From NCBI GenBank assembly GCA_964368445.1, contig CAYJAY010000008.1:1-64000 (forward strand): a DNA stretch of 64,000 nucleotides, written 5' to 3'. This document shows, piece by piece, positions 25,286-33,740 of the stretch. Source of the stretch: CAYJAY01 sp964368445 (GTDB lineage Bacteria; Bacillota; Clostridia; Oscillospirales; Ruminococcaceae). Both the position numbers and the translations under genes were made by a program. Below the pieces are notes generated by a model. It did no database searches. It saw only the letters and a program-made list of their open reading frames with translations, and was not told where the DNA came from. Each line of letters starts with the position of its first letter. The stretch's first letter is position 1.

Positions 25286-25726
25286 TTATTTAACAAATTT
25301 TTTATAATATTCAACCGCCAACACGTCGCAACGTTCGTTGTACGGGTGGCCGGAGTGGCCTTTAATCCATTTAAATGTAACGTCATGAAGTTTAAGCACA
25401 GGCAAGAGTTTTTCCCAAAGATCTACGTTTGGAGTTGGTTTGCCCGCGGAATTTCTCCAACCCTTTTGTTTCCAACCGTACAGCCAACCTTTTGACACAG
25501 CGTCCGAGACATATTTTGAATCGGTTACGACGGTTACGGAACATGGCTCTTTTAACGCCAAAAGTCCTTCGATGACCGCACAAAGTTCCATGCGGTTGTT
25601 TGTTGTCTGTTCGCTTCCGCCGACAATCTCTTTTTCTTTGTCGCCAAACACAAGTATTGCGCAAAAACCTCCGGGACCCGGGTTGCCCGAACAAGCCCCG
25701 TCGGAATACAGCATAATGTTTTTCAA
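25286..25726 (-). CDS. rnhA: Ribonuclease HI
   Basis: A 146-residue RNase HI, which removes the RNA strand of RNA-DNA hybrids such as R-loops and primers. The catalytic acidic residues are visible: D9 in YSDGACSGNPGPGG, E47 in NNRMELCAVIEGL, D69 in VTDSKYV, and D133 near the C-terminus, with H123 in the KGHSGH loop. It includes the basic handle (GWKQKGWRNSAGKP). The TTG at 25726 is chosen because AAGGAG stands eight bases before it and the protein aligns from there; an ATG four codons later is the alternative. Confidence 0.95.
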   Translation of the reverse strand: MKNIMLYSDGACSGNPGPGGFCAILVFGDKEKEIVGGSEQTTNNRMELCAVIEGLLALKEPCSVTVVTDSKYVSDAVSKGWLYGWKQKGWRNSAGKPTPNVDLWEKLLPVLKLHDVTFKWIKGHSGHPYNERCDVLAVEYYKKFVK

Positions 25727-25815
25727 AATTACAACTCCTTTTATTGAATAATCTTGTCAAATTTGTCAAAAATAAAAAATTTCTATTGTTTTTTGCCTTT
25801 ATATGGCTAAACTGT

Positions 25816-25843
25816 TTGTTTTGTTACAAAATTGTGATATACT
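25816..25843 (+). promoter_or_regulatory. Promoter upstream of the RNase J gene
   Basis: TTGTTT (25816-25821), a 16-base spacer and TATACT (25838-25843). A leader of about 85 bases, very AT-rich, precedes GGAGG at 25925-25929. Confidence 0.55.
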
Positions 25844-25936
25844 ATTTTAACATGATGAAAATAAAATTTATAGTGTGTGACAACGTAAATTTTAAAAATA
25901 TAAAAATTTTACATTAGAAAGTATGGAGGAAATTAA

Positions 25937-27862
25937 TTGTCAGCAGATAATAAAAATTCGGCTGTTAAGGCGTTTGGTAAAATAGTTGTAGAAAAAGACA
26001 CGACGCAAAAAACAAATAAAAACGACAAAAAACAAGGTCGTAATAAAACAGCCACAGATAAAATTAAAAGCGAACAGAAAAGAAGTTCGTACGGACAAAA
26101 ATCCGCTCAGATTAGAAAGAAAGTTAAAAAAGAAAATCCCGAAACGAAAATCGCTCGAAAGACTATAGAACAAACGATAAAAAGCAAATCGCCCAAATCA
26201 CTGGGCGACAAAATTCGTCTTGTGCCTCTTGGGGGTATCGGAGAAATCGGCAAAAACATGACGGTGGTTGAGATAGGGAAAGAGTCGATAATAATCGACT
26301 GTGGAATGAGCTTCCCCGACACCGAACTTTTCGGGATTGATATAGTTATTCCGGAATTCACCTATGTAACAAACATGGAGCAAAAGCCAAAAGCTATCTT
26401 CATCACGCACGGGCATGAAGACCATATCGGAGCAATTCCGTATTTTTTGCGAAAACACAACATCCCAATCTATGGCGGAAGGCTTGCCATTGGGCTTATT
26501 AAAGCAAAACTTAAAGAACACAAGATGCTAGACGTTGCCGAGCTTCACGAAATTGCTCCGGGCGAGGTTGTAAAGTTTAAAAAGTTTTCTATTGAATCGA
26601 TAAACGTAAACCACTCGATACCGGACGCTATGTCGTACGCCATCAACACGCAAAACGGCCACATTATTTTTACAGGGGATTTCAAGATAGACTATACCCC
26701 TGTGTTTGGTGACGTTATAAACCTTGGAAGGTTCGCAGAACTCGGTCGCGAGGGGGTTTTGGCTCTTCTTGCCGACTCGACAAGTTCCGAGCGTCCGGGA
26801 ACCAGCCTTTCGGAAAGGGTTGTTGGAGAAAGCTTTGAACGTCTTTTCGGACGTGCGGAGGGCAAGCGCCTTATAATTGCGACGTTTGCGTCCAATATCC
26901 AAAGAATTCAACAGATAATCAACCTTGCCGAACGACATGGTCGAAAGATAGCGTTTTCGGGACGAAGCATGGAAAATTACACCGAAATAGCCATTGAACT
27001 CGGATATCTTAAGGTTGGCGCGGGGGTTATAATCGGGGTTGATTCGATAGGACGATATAAACCCGAAGATATCATTATAATAACAACGGGAAGCCAAGGC
27101 GAATCGCTTTCGGCGCTCTCGAGAATGGCGGCGGGCAACCATCGTCAAGTTAGTATATGCAGCGGAGACGTTATAATCATCTCGGCAAACCCGATACCGG
27201 GCAACGAAAAGATGGTTTCTCGCGTTATAAACGAACTTATGCGAAAAGGCAGCGACGTTATATATGAATCGATGTATGATGTCCATGCGTCGGGACACGC
27301 TTGCAAAGAAGAACTTAAATTGATGTTGAAACTCACAAAACCAAAGTTTGTCATACCGGTTCACGGAGAGTATAAACATCTAATAAAACACGCAGAACTC
27401 GCGAAATCTATGGGACACCAAAACAAAGATATAATCCTTGCCGAGATAGGAAGGGTTATCGACATTAATAAAAACAAGGCTAGCCTTGGAGAAAAGGTTC
27501 CTTCGGGAAGGATTTTGGTGGACGGACTCGGAGTTGGCGACGTCGGAAGCGTTGTTCTTCGCGACAGAAAACATCTTGCGGAAGACGGGCTTATTGTGGT
27601 TGTTTGTTCGATAGATGTGGGGTCGATGGAACTTTTGTCGGGACCCGATATAATCTCGAGAGGCTTTGTGTATGTAAAAGAATCGGAACGTTTAATCGAC
27701 GAGGCAAAGACGTGTGCAAAAGAGGTTATCGAAAGATGCCTTGAAAACAACTCGGGGGATTTTGGAGACATTAAGATTGCGCTTAGAAACGAACTTTCAA
27801 GCCTTTTAAACAAGAAAACAAAACGCAATCCTATGATACTTCCTATAATAATGGATATTTAA
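25937..27862 (+). CDS. rnj: Ribonuclease J
   Basis: A 641-residue metallo-beta-lactamase/beta-CASP ribonuclease with 5'-to-3' exonuclease and endonuclease activity in mRNA decay and rRNA maturation. The zinc motif is HGHEDH (158-163); further metal and beta-CASP motifs are FTGDFKID, DSTSSERPG, STHGSQGE-like ITTGSQGES and VHASGHA. A lysine-rich extension of about 90 residues precedes the enzyme core, unlike the Bacillus proteins of about 555 residues. It could add RNA binding. Start is TTG with a strong GGAGG. The gdpP gene follows after 13 bases. Confidence 0.95.
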   Translation: MSADNKNSAVKAFGKIVVEKDTTQKTNKNDKKQGRNKTATDKIKSEQKRSSYGQKSAQIRKKVKKENPETKIARKTIEQTIKSKSPKSLGDKIRLVPLGGIGEIGKNMTVVEIGKESIIIDCGMSFPDTELFGIDIVIPEFTYVTNMEQKPKAIFITHGHEDHIGAIPYFLRKHNIPIYGGRLAIGLIKAKLKEHKMLDVAELHEIAPGEVVKFKKFSIESINVNHSIPDAMSYAINTQNGHIIFTGDFKIDYTPVFGDVINLGRFAELGREGVLALLADSTSSERPGTSLSERVVGESFERLFGRAEGKRLIIATFASNIQRIQQIINLAERHGRKIAFSGRSMENYTEIAIELGYLKVGAGVIIGVDSIGRYKPEDIIIITTGSQGESLSALSRMAAGNHRQVSICSGDVIIISANPIPGNEKMVSRVINELMRKGSDVIYESMYDVHASGHACKEELKLMLKLTKPKFVIPVHGEYKHLIKHAELAKSMGHQNKDIILAEIGRVIDINKNKASLGEKVPSGRILVDGLGVGDVGSVVLRDRKHLAEDGLIVVVCSIDVGSMELLSGPDIISRGFVYVKESERLIDEAKTCAKEVIERCLENNSGDFGDIKIALRNELSSLLNKKTKRNPMILPIIMDI

Positions 27863-27875
27863 TAGCGAGGGTTTA

Positions 27876-29852
27876 ATGAATAAAAACAGGGGATTTACAA
27901 CTGAAATATTATTTAGTCTGCTTGCGGTATGCTACGTTGTTTTGGTGGCATACCTTGTGGTGCTTCGCTCTGCCTATGTCTTCATAGCTATTGGTTTGAC
28001 GATTTTTGTTGTTACTATCTTTGTATTGAATGTGTTCAGGCTACGACAAAGCATAAGCCGGATTATAAACGGAGCAAAAAAAGGGATTAACGAGGATAGA
28101 CAGTCGATTTTAAGCTCTATGTCAACCCCTGTTCTTGTAACCGACCGACTAGGAAAGGTTCTTTGGTATAATTCGGCTTTTTCAAGCAGGGTGCTTTCAC
28201 ATAAACGATCTATATTTCTTGAGGATATAGTCGAAACGGTGGACGAATTTGATTCGGAAAAAAGCCTTTCGCCCGACGGATTGGGGCTGTATTACGACGG
28301 GAAGCATTTCACAGTTTATTCTAACATTTCGAAACCCGGTGTAAGCGCGCTTTATGTGTCGCTCTTTGTAGAAGACACCGAGAAAAACCGTCTTTCGGTT
28401 GAGTTTCAAAAACGCAGGCCCAGCATTATTCTTTTTATGGTGGACAACTATGACGAGGTTGGGGTTGAAACGGGGGAGAGCGAGCGTTCCGAACTTATGG
28501 CGATAGTCAACCGAACGCTTGAAAATTTTATTAACTCGACAAGCGGTGTTTTAACGCGAATAAGTTCAAGAAGTTATTTTGCTGTTATTGAAGAACAACA
28601 TATCACCAAGGTAATTGAAAAACGTTTTGTGATTCTTGATGAGGTTAGATCTATTCCGACAAGCGGGAACATTCCGCTAACCCTTTCGATAGGGGTCGGC
28701 AGAGGCGCTAGAACCTATTATGAAAACTATCTTCGAGCAAAACAGGCGCTCGACATGTCGCTTGGGCGCGGGGGAGACCAAGCCGCGCTTAAGACAAAGG
28801 ACGGATATGACTTTTTCGGAGGGGTTTCAAGGGCGGTTGAAAAACGCAATAAAGTTAAATCAAGGATAATCGGAGCGGCGTTTGCCGATCTTATAAAATC
28901 CGCCGACAACCTTGTTGTAATGGGACATAAGATGTCCGATCTCGATTCGCTTGGGGCTTGCGTAGGAGTTATGAGAATAGCGAGTTTTTACAATAAGCAG
29001 ACAAAGATAGTTTTTGACCCAACAGCGACGATGGCGCTTCCGCTTTATGACAGGCTTATAAAAGAAGGCTATGGCGACTGTTTTGTTTCGCCGTCCAATG
29101 CTTTAGACGAATATACGAAAAATACTCTTGCAGTAGTGGTGGATTGCCACACCCCGGCCCAGCTCGACCGGCCGGAGCTTATAAACATGGCGGCCAACAT
29201 TGTCGTAATAGACCATCATCGTAAGATGGTTAACCACATAGACAACGCGGTTTTGTTCTATCATGAAGCGTATACCTCGTCGTGTTGCGAGATGGTTACC
29301 GAACTCCTTCAAGCGTTAGGGTCGGTTAACATGAAACCGACAAAGGTTGAAGCAATTGCGCTTATGGGCGGCATAATGCTAGACACCAAAAACTTTTCCG
29401 TCAGGACAGGGGTTCGAACGTTTGACGCGGCGGCTTATCTTAGAAAACTAGGAGCGGACAGTTCCGAAGCAAAACTGTTGTTTGCGACGGGGCTTGATGT
29501 GTACTTAAAAAAGACCGAAGTTGTCTCGTCGGCGCGCATGTATAAAGGTTGTGCGATTGCGGTTTCGGACAATCTTTCAAACCAACTGGCCCTTGTCATT
29601 CCTCAAGCGGCAGACGACTTATTAAGTATCGAGGGTACAAAGGCTTCGATAGTTGCGGTTAAAAAGACCGATAAGATGTATCGTCTTTCGGCACGCTCGT
29701 TTGGGGAACACAACGTCCAACTCATTATGGAACTTATGGGCGGCGGCGGAAATCAGATGATGGCGGGCGCTGAAGTCGAAGCGAAAAACACAACCGAAGT
29801 TATCGCGAAGATGGAAAAAGCGATAGACGAATATTTGAGTTTGAACAATTAA
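27876..29852 (+). CDS. gdpP: Cyclic-di-AMP phosphodiesterase
   Basis: A 658-residue GdpP-type protein that hydrolyses c-di-AMP. It has two N-terminal membrane helices (about 9-54), a small PAS domain (about 75-165), a degenerate GGDEF domain (about 180-315) that lacks the GGDEF signature, and DHH/DHHA1 domains. The metal motifs are GHKMSDLDSLGA (350-361), VVDCHTP and DHH (446-448), and the C-terminal substrate motif is MGGGGNQMMAGAE. The order gdpP-rplI-dnaB is classic for Firmicutes. It sets c-di-AMP levels and so potassium and osmotic balance. Confidence 0.96.
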   Translation: MNKNRGFTTEILFSLLAVCYVVLVAYLVVLRSAYVFIAIGLTIFVVTIFVLNVFRLRQSISRIINGAKKGINEDRQSILSSMSTPVLVTDRLGKVLWYNSAFSSRVLSHKRSIFLEDIVETVDEFDSEKSLSPDGLGLYYDGKHFTVYSNISKPGVSALYVSLFVEDTEKNRLSVEFQKRRPSIILFMVDNYDEVGVETGESERSELMAIVNRTLENFINSTSGVLTRISSRSYFAVIEEQHITKVIEKRFVILDEVRSIPTSGNIPLTLSIGVGRGARTYYENYLRAKQALDMSLGRGGDQAALKTKDGYDFFGGVSRAVEKRNKVKSRIIGAAFADLIKSADNLVVMGHKMSDLDSLGACVGVMRIASFYNKQTKIVFDPTATMALPLYDRLIKEGYGDCFVSPSNALDEYTKNTLAVVVDCHTPAQLDRPELINMAANIVVIDHHRKMVNHIDNAVLFYHEAYTSSCCEMVTELLQALGSVNMKPTKVEAIALMGGIMLDTKNFSVRTGVRTFDAAAYLRKLGADSSEAKLLFATGLDVYLKKTEVVSSARMYKGCAIAVSDNLSNQLALVIPQAADDLLSIEGTKASIVAVKKTDKMYRLSARSFGEHNVQLIMELMGGGGNQMMAGAEVEAKNTTEVIAKMEKAIDEYLSLNN

Positions 29853-29921
29853 TTTTTAAAGTAAGTTTAAAATATAAAAAGTAATATCATTATCTATGAA
29901 AGAAACAAGAGGGTTTTTAAA

Positions 29922-30362
29922 ATGAAAGTAGTTTTGCTTGAAGATGTAAAGAGCATAGGGAAAAAGAACGAGATTGTAAACGTATCAGACGGATACGCAA
30001 GGAATTTTTTGTTTCCGAGAAAACTTGCGAAAGAAGCAACGGCGGGGGCGATTGGCGAAGTTAACGCCAAAAATGAATCGATAGCGCGTCAAAAAGCAAT
30101 TGAACTTGATGAAGCGAAAAAGCTAGCGCAAAAGATAGACGGCAAAGAGATAAAAATTCAAGCAAAAGCCGGCACAAACAATCGTCTTTTCGGTTCGGTC
30201 ACGTCAAAAGAGATAGCGGAAGAGATTGAAAAACAACTTGGCGTTGAAGTAGATAAAAAGAAGGTAACTGCCGCCGAGATAAAGGCTTTCGGAAACTATG
30301 AAGCGACGGTTAAGCTTTATTCCGGAGTATCGGCAAAACTTAAAGTTGTAGTTGAAGCATAG
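29922..30362 (+). CDS. rplI: 50S ribosomal protein L9
   Basis: A 146-residue L9, with the N-terminal rRNA-binding domain (MKVVLLEDVKSIGKKNEIV, then SDGYARNFLFPRKLA), a long central helix and the C-terminal domain (GSVTSKEIAEEI...). L9 stabilises the L1 side of the large subunit and helps keep the reading frame. It lies between gdpP and dnaB, as in most Firmicutes. The start codon is ATG with AGAGGG upstream. Confidence 0.98.
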   Translation: MKVVLLEDVKSIGKKNEIVNVSDGYARNFLFPRKLAKEATAGAIGEVNAKNESIARQKAIELDEAKKLAQKIDGKEIKIQAKAGTNNRLFGSVTSKEIAEEIEKQLGVEVDKKKVTAAEIKAFGNYEATVKLYSGVSAKLKVVVEA

Positions 30363-30410
30363 CGCATTTTTTGTTTAAAACAACAAAGCAAAGAAAGGAA
30401 CAGCTTTTAC

Positions 30411-31781
30411 GTGGAGCAAAAAACAAACTTCAATTTTGAAGCTATGGGAATAAACGCCCCTTTTTCAAGTGATGCGGAGCAGGCGGTTATAGGGGCTATA
30501 ATAACCGATTCCTCGACCCTTTACGAGGTCATGGGGATTTTGTCTGCCGAGAATTTCTATCATCAATATAACAAACAGATCTTTAAAGAGATAGTTTTGA
30601 TGTTTACCGCCGGAAAACCTATCGACTTTGTTACGGTGTTTGACGCAGTGTCTACTGCTGGAGTTTTTGAAAACGACGGCGACGCAAAAAATTATCTGTA
30701 CGGAATAACCCAATCGGTTCCGACCGTCTCAAACGTCGGAACGTATGCTAGAATTGTATATGATAAATATCTTTTGCGTTCGCTAATAATAGCATCAAAA
30801 GAGATATCGGAACAAGCGGCAGATCAAAATGAAACCGCAACAAGGCTTTTAGATTTTGCGGAACAAAAGATATATGATATACGAAACGGAAAGAGTTCAT
30901 CTGAACTTACCCATATTGAAGCGGTAATAATGGAGACGCTTGAACATCTTTCCAAGATTTCGGGTCCCGATAAAAATAAATTCCTTGGGCTTAAAACGGG
31001 ATTCACCCATCTCGACAGCACGCTTACGGGGCTCAACAAATCCGACCTTATAATCTTGGCGGCTCGTCCCGGCGTTGGAAAGACAAGCTTTGCACTTAAC
31101 GTTTTGACCAACGTAGCAAAACAAAACGAACAAGCCTCGGTCGCTATCTTCTCGCTCGAGATGACAAAAATGCAACTTGTCGAAAGAATTTTAAGCGCCG
31201 AATCTGGGGTTAACTCGTACCTTTTCCGAACGGGAGAGTTTAAGGACGACGACTTTACCAACATAGCGAGAACGTCGGAAAAGATAAGTAAATCGCGAAT
31301 ATTCATAGACGACACCTCAGGTATATCGGTTACCGAGATTAAAGCAAAATGTCGACGTGTCGACAACCTAGGCCTTATAATTGTCGACTATCTCCAACTT
31401 ATGGGTGGTGGAGGAAAACGAAACGAATCTCGAAACCAAGAGATTTCCGATATAACAAGGGCGTTTAAGATTATGGCAAAAGAGCTTGATGTTCCTATTA
31501 TCCTTTTGTCACAACTAAGCCGTGCCGGAGACAAACAACAAACCCCAAGAAAGCCGATGCTTTCCGACCTTCGCGACTCGGGATCAATCGAACAAGATGC
31601 CGACATAGTTTTGTTTTTACACCGCGACAGGGTAGAAGAAGGCGAGATGGAACAAAGTTATCTCGAAGATATAAATCTAATTGTGGCAAAAAACCGCCAT
31701 GGTGAAGTTCGTAACATAAACTTAAAATGGGACGGAAAACATACAAAATTCTCTTCTGTGGAGTATATGCAGGATGCGTGA
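30411..31781 (+). CDS. dnaB: Replicative DNA helicase
   Basis: A 456-residue hexameric 5'-to-3' helicase of the replication fork. The N-terminal primase-interacting domain (about 10-110: FSSDAEQAVIGAII) is followed by a RecA-like motor with Walker A (ARPGVGKTSFAL, about 218-229), Walker B (LIIVDYLQLM) and the arginine-finger region (LSQLSRAGDKQ; LRDSGSIEQDAD). The gene starts with GTG at 30411, about 12 bases after AAAGGA. Its last codons overlap tilS by eight bases. No intein is present. Confidence 0.98.
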   Translation: MEQKTNFNFEAMGINAPFSSDAEQAVIGAIITDSSTLYEVMGILSAENFYHQYNKQIFKEIVLMFTAGKPIDFVTVFDAVSTAGVFENDGDAKNYLYGITQSVPTVSNVGTYARIVYDKYLLRSLIIASKEISEQAADQNETATRLLDFAEQKIYDIRNGKSSSELTHIEAVIMETLEHLSKISGPDKNKFLGLKTGFTHLDSTLTGLNKSDLIILAARPGVGKTSFALNVLTNVAKQNEQASVAIFSLEMTKMQLVERILSAESGVNSYLFRTGEFKDDDFTNIARTSEKISKSRIFIDDTSGISVTEIKAKCRRVDNLGLIIVDYLQLMGGGGKRNESRNQEISDITRAFKIMAKELDVPIILLSQLSRAGDKQQTPRKPMLSDLRDSGSIEQDADIVLFLHRDRVEEGEMEQSYLEDINLIVAKNRHGEVRNINLKWDGKHTKFSSVEYMQDA

Positions 31782-33135
31782 TGTCGTTTTTAATTCTCTT
31801 GAAAAAAGAGGTGTTTCTTTTCGGGATAAAAACGTATTAGTGTGTGTTTCGGGCGGCGCGGATTCAATTGCGCTTGCCGATTTTATCGTTCAAAACAAAC
31901 AGGAACTTTGTATAAAAAACATCTTTGTTTGCCACTTTAACCATGGAACACGCGACAAAGAAAATTTTTTGGAACAACAACTTGTCGAGGATTTTTGCAA
32001 AATAAACAACGTGAAGATGTTTGTCGGTTTTGGAAGAATGAACGAAATTTCGCGGCCGAAAGGTATGTCGTTTGAAGTGTTTGCTCGAAATTTGCGACAC
32101 GATTTTTTCAAACAGACGGCAATGCAAAACGACGCGTTAATCTTGACAGCACACAACATGAATGACCGCGCCGAAACATTTTTGCTTAACACTATAAGGG
32201 GAAGCGGAATTTCGGGTGCACGCTCGATAGAAGCAGTTTCACAACGTGCATACCGCCCGCTTATCGACGTGTCGAGACAGCTAATAGAGGACTATTGTAA
32301 AAAACGCAGTTTGAAATACGCTACCGACAGTTCCAACTTATCGGAACAGTATTCAAGGAATAAAATACGTCTTTCGGTTTTCCCAAAGCTTTTGGAGGTT
32401 AACCAAAAGGCTGTTGAAAATATATCAAGGTTTTGCGATGTCGCGCAGGAAGCGGATAACTTTCTTGCAAAAGAAACGCAAAAATTAATTGAAATTTGTG
32501 ATAACAAAAATGGTGGATTTAAAACAGAACGGTTTCTTTTAGCGGATGAGTTTTTACAAAAACAGCTTTTAAAAAAACTTCTTTTTGAAAATTCCGATAA
32601 TGTAACTGAAAAGATGATTAACTTAATATTAAAAGCTATTAAGAGTAAAACGACGGTTCAGGTTGAAAAAAACATTTTTTTTGTGTGTGAAAACGACGAA
32701 TTTCGATTTGAAACCAAACAGCAAAACGAAAGCACGTTGCAATACCTAACGCAGTTTAAAAAGGGCAATTTAAAGCTAAACAGCATGTACAAAGCCGTCT
32801 GTGAAATAAAATTATTTGAATTTTCTCGGTTAAACGAAAAAAATTTAAAAAATGTTTACAATAATTGTCCTGATTGTGGTAAAATAGTTGGTGATTTATA
32901 TTTTAGAACGAGAGAACAACATGATGTTTTTACTTCAAGGCGGCGCAACGTTTCAAAGAAACTGAAAAAACTTTTTAACGAGCTTAAACTTACCGAACAA
33001 CAAAAGACGTTGTATCCTGTTTTAGCGGATGACGTTGGGGTTGTTTGGGTATATGGCGAAGGTGTCGACAAACGAGTTGCAGCGGACGAAAAAACAAAAT
33101 CAATTATTAATATAAACATTGAGTTGGAGGTATAA
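31774..33135 (+). CDS. tilS: tRNA(Ile)-lysidine synthase
   Basis: A 453-residue TilS, which converts C34 of tRNA-Ile(CAU) to lysidine so it reads AUA. The PP-loop SGGADS is at 26-31, the ATP/lysine site motif LTAHNMNDRAETFLLN and RPLIDVSR follow, and the C-terminal substrate-binding domains (about 230-453) show the ending VGVVWVYGEGVDKR. The gene overlaps dnaB at its start and is followed one base later by hpt, the usual tilS-hpt-ftsH order. The C-terminal part is lysine/asparagine rich with more AT-rich codons than its neighbours. Confidence 0.96.
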   Translation: MRDVVFNSLEKRGVSFRDKNVLVCVSGGADSIALADFIVQNKQELCIKNIFVCHFNHGTRDKENFLEQQLVEDFCKINNVKMFVGFGRMNEISRPKGMSFEVFARNLRHDFFKQTAMQNDALILTAHNMNDRAETFLLNTIRGSGISGARSIEAVSQRAYRPLIDVSRQLIEDYCKKRSLKYATDSSNLSEQYSRNKIRLSVFPKLLEVNQKAVENISRFCDVAQEADNFLAKETQKLIEICDNKNGGFKTERFLLADEFLQKQLLKKLLFENSDNVTEKMINLILKAIKSKTTVQVEKNIFFVCENDEFRFETKQQNESTLQYLTQFKKGNLKLNSMYKAVCEIKLFEFSRLNEKNLKNVYNNCPDCGKIVGDLYFRTREQHDVFTSRRRNVSKKLKKLFNELKLTEQQKTLYPVLADDVGVVWVYGEGVDKRVAADEKTKSIININIELEV

Positions 33136-33136
33136 T

Positions 33137-33703
33137 ATGCATCAAGACATTTTAAAGACCCTTATTACCGAACAGGAGATTGCAAACAGGGTTAAAGAAC
33201 TTGGCAAACAAATCTCAAAAGATTATGCTAACTGTGAAGATCTTTTGGTTATAAGTGTCTTAAAGGGCTCAATACTTTTTGTTGCCGATCTTATCCGTGA
33301 GATTGACGTGCACACCGAGATAGACTTCATGGTAGTTTCGAGTTTCGAGGGTGGAGTTAAAAGCACCGGTGTTGTTAAAATAGTTAAAGACCTCGATATA
33401 CCGATAGATAAAAAAGATCTCTTGATCGTAGAAGATATTTTAGACAGCGGAAAAACGTTGTCCTATCTTCGCGAGATTTTGAATGGACGTAATCCGAAAA
33501 GCTTAAAAATTTGCACTTTGCTTGACAAACCCGTAAGAAGGGAAGCGGACGTATACGCCGACTATATAGGCTTTACCGTTCCTGACGAGTTTGTCGTTGG
33601 ATATGGGTTAGACTATGAAGAAAGATATCGCAACGTTCCTTATATCGGAATTTTGAAACCCAGCGTATACACCGCGCAAGACGCAAAGGATCTTGGACTG
33701 TAA
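33137..33703 (+). CDS. hpt: Hypoxanthine phosphoribosyltransferase
   Basis: A 188-residue purine salvage enzyme that transfers phosphoribose from PRPP to hypoxanthine or guanine. The PRPP motif is LIVEDILDSGKTL (96-108), and the loop VLKGSILFVADLI and the C-terminal VVGYGLDYEERYRNVPYIG complete the active site. The ATG at 33137 has a GGAGG six bases upstream; a longer frame from a TTG at 33119 lacks such a site. It is part of the tilS-hpt-ftsH run, and in Bacillus HprT and TilS also act with FtsH regulation. Confidence 0.97.
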   Translation: MHQDILKTLITEQEIANRVKELGKQISKDYANCEDLLVISVLKGSILFVADLIREIDVHTEIDFMVVSSFEGGVKSTGVVKIVKDLDIPIDKKDLLIVEDILDSGKTLSYLREILNGRNPKSLKICTLLDKPVRREADVYADYIGFTVPDEFVVGYGLDYEERYRNVPYIGILKPSVYTAQDAKDLGL

Positions 33704-33740
33704 AAAATAAAATTTAAATAAAGAGAAGAGAATTTAAACG

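Noticed and set aside
23160..25769. Arginine- and serine-rich frames opposite or alternate to nifS, nifU, mnmA and rnhA
   Set aside because: They track the codon composition of the real genes in other frames and have no supported starts.
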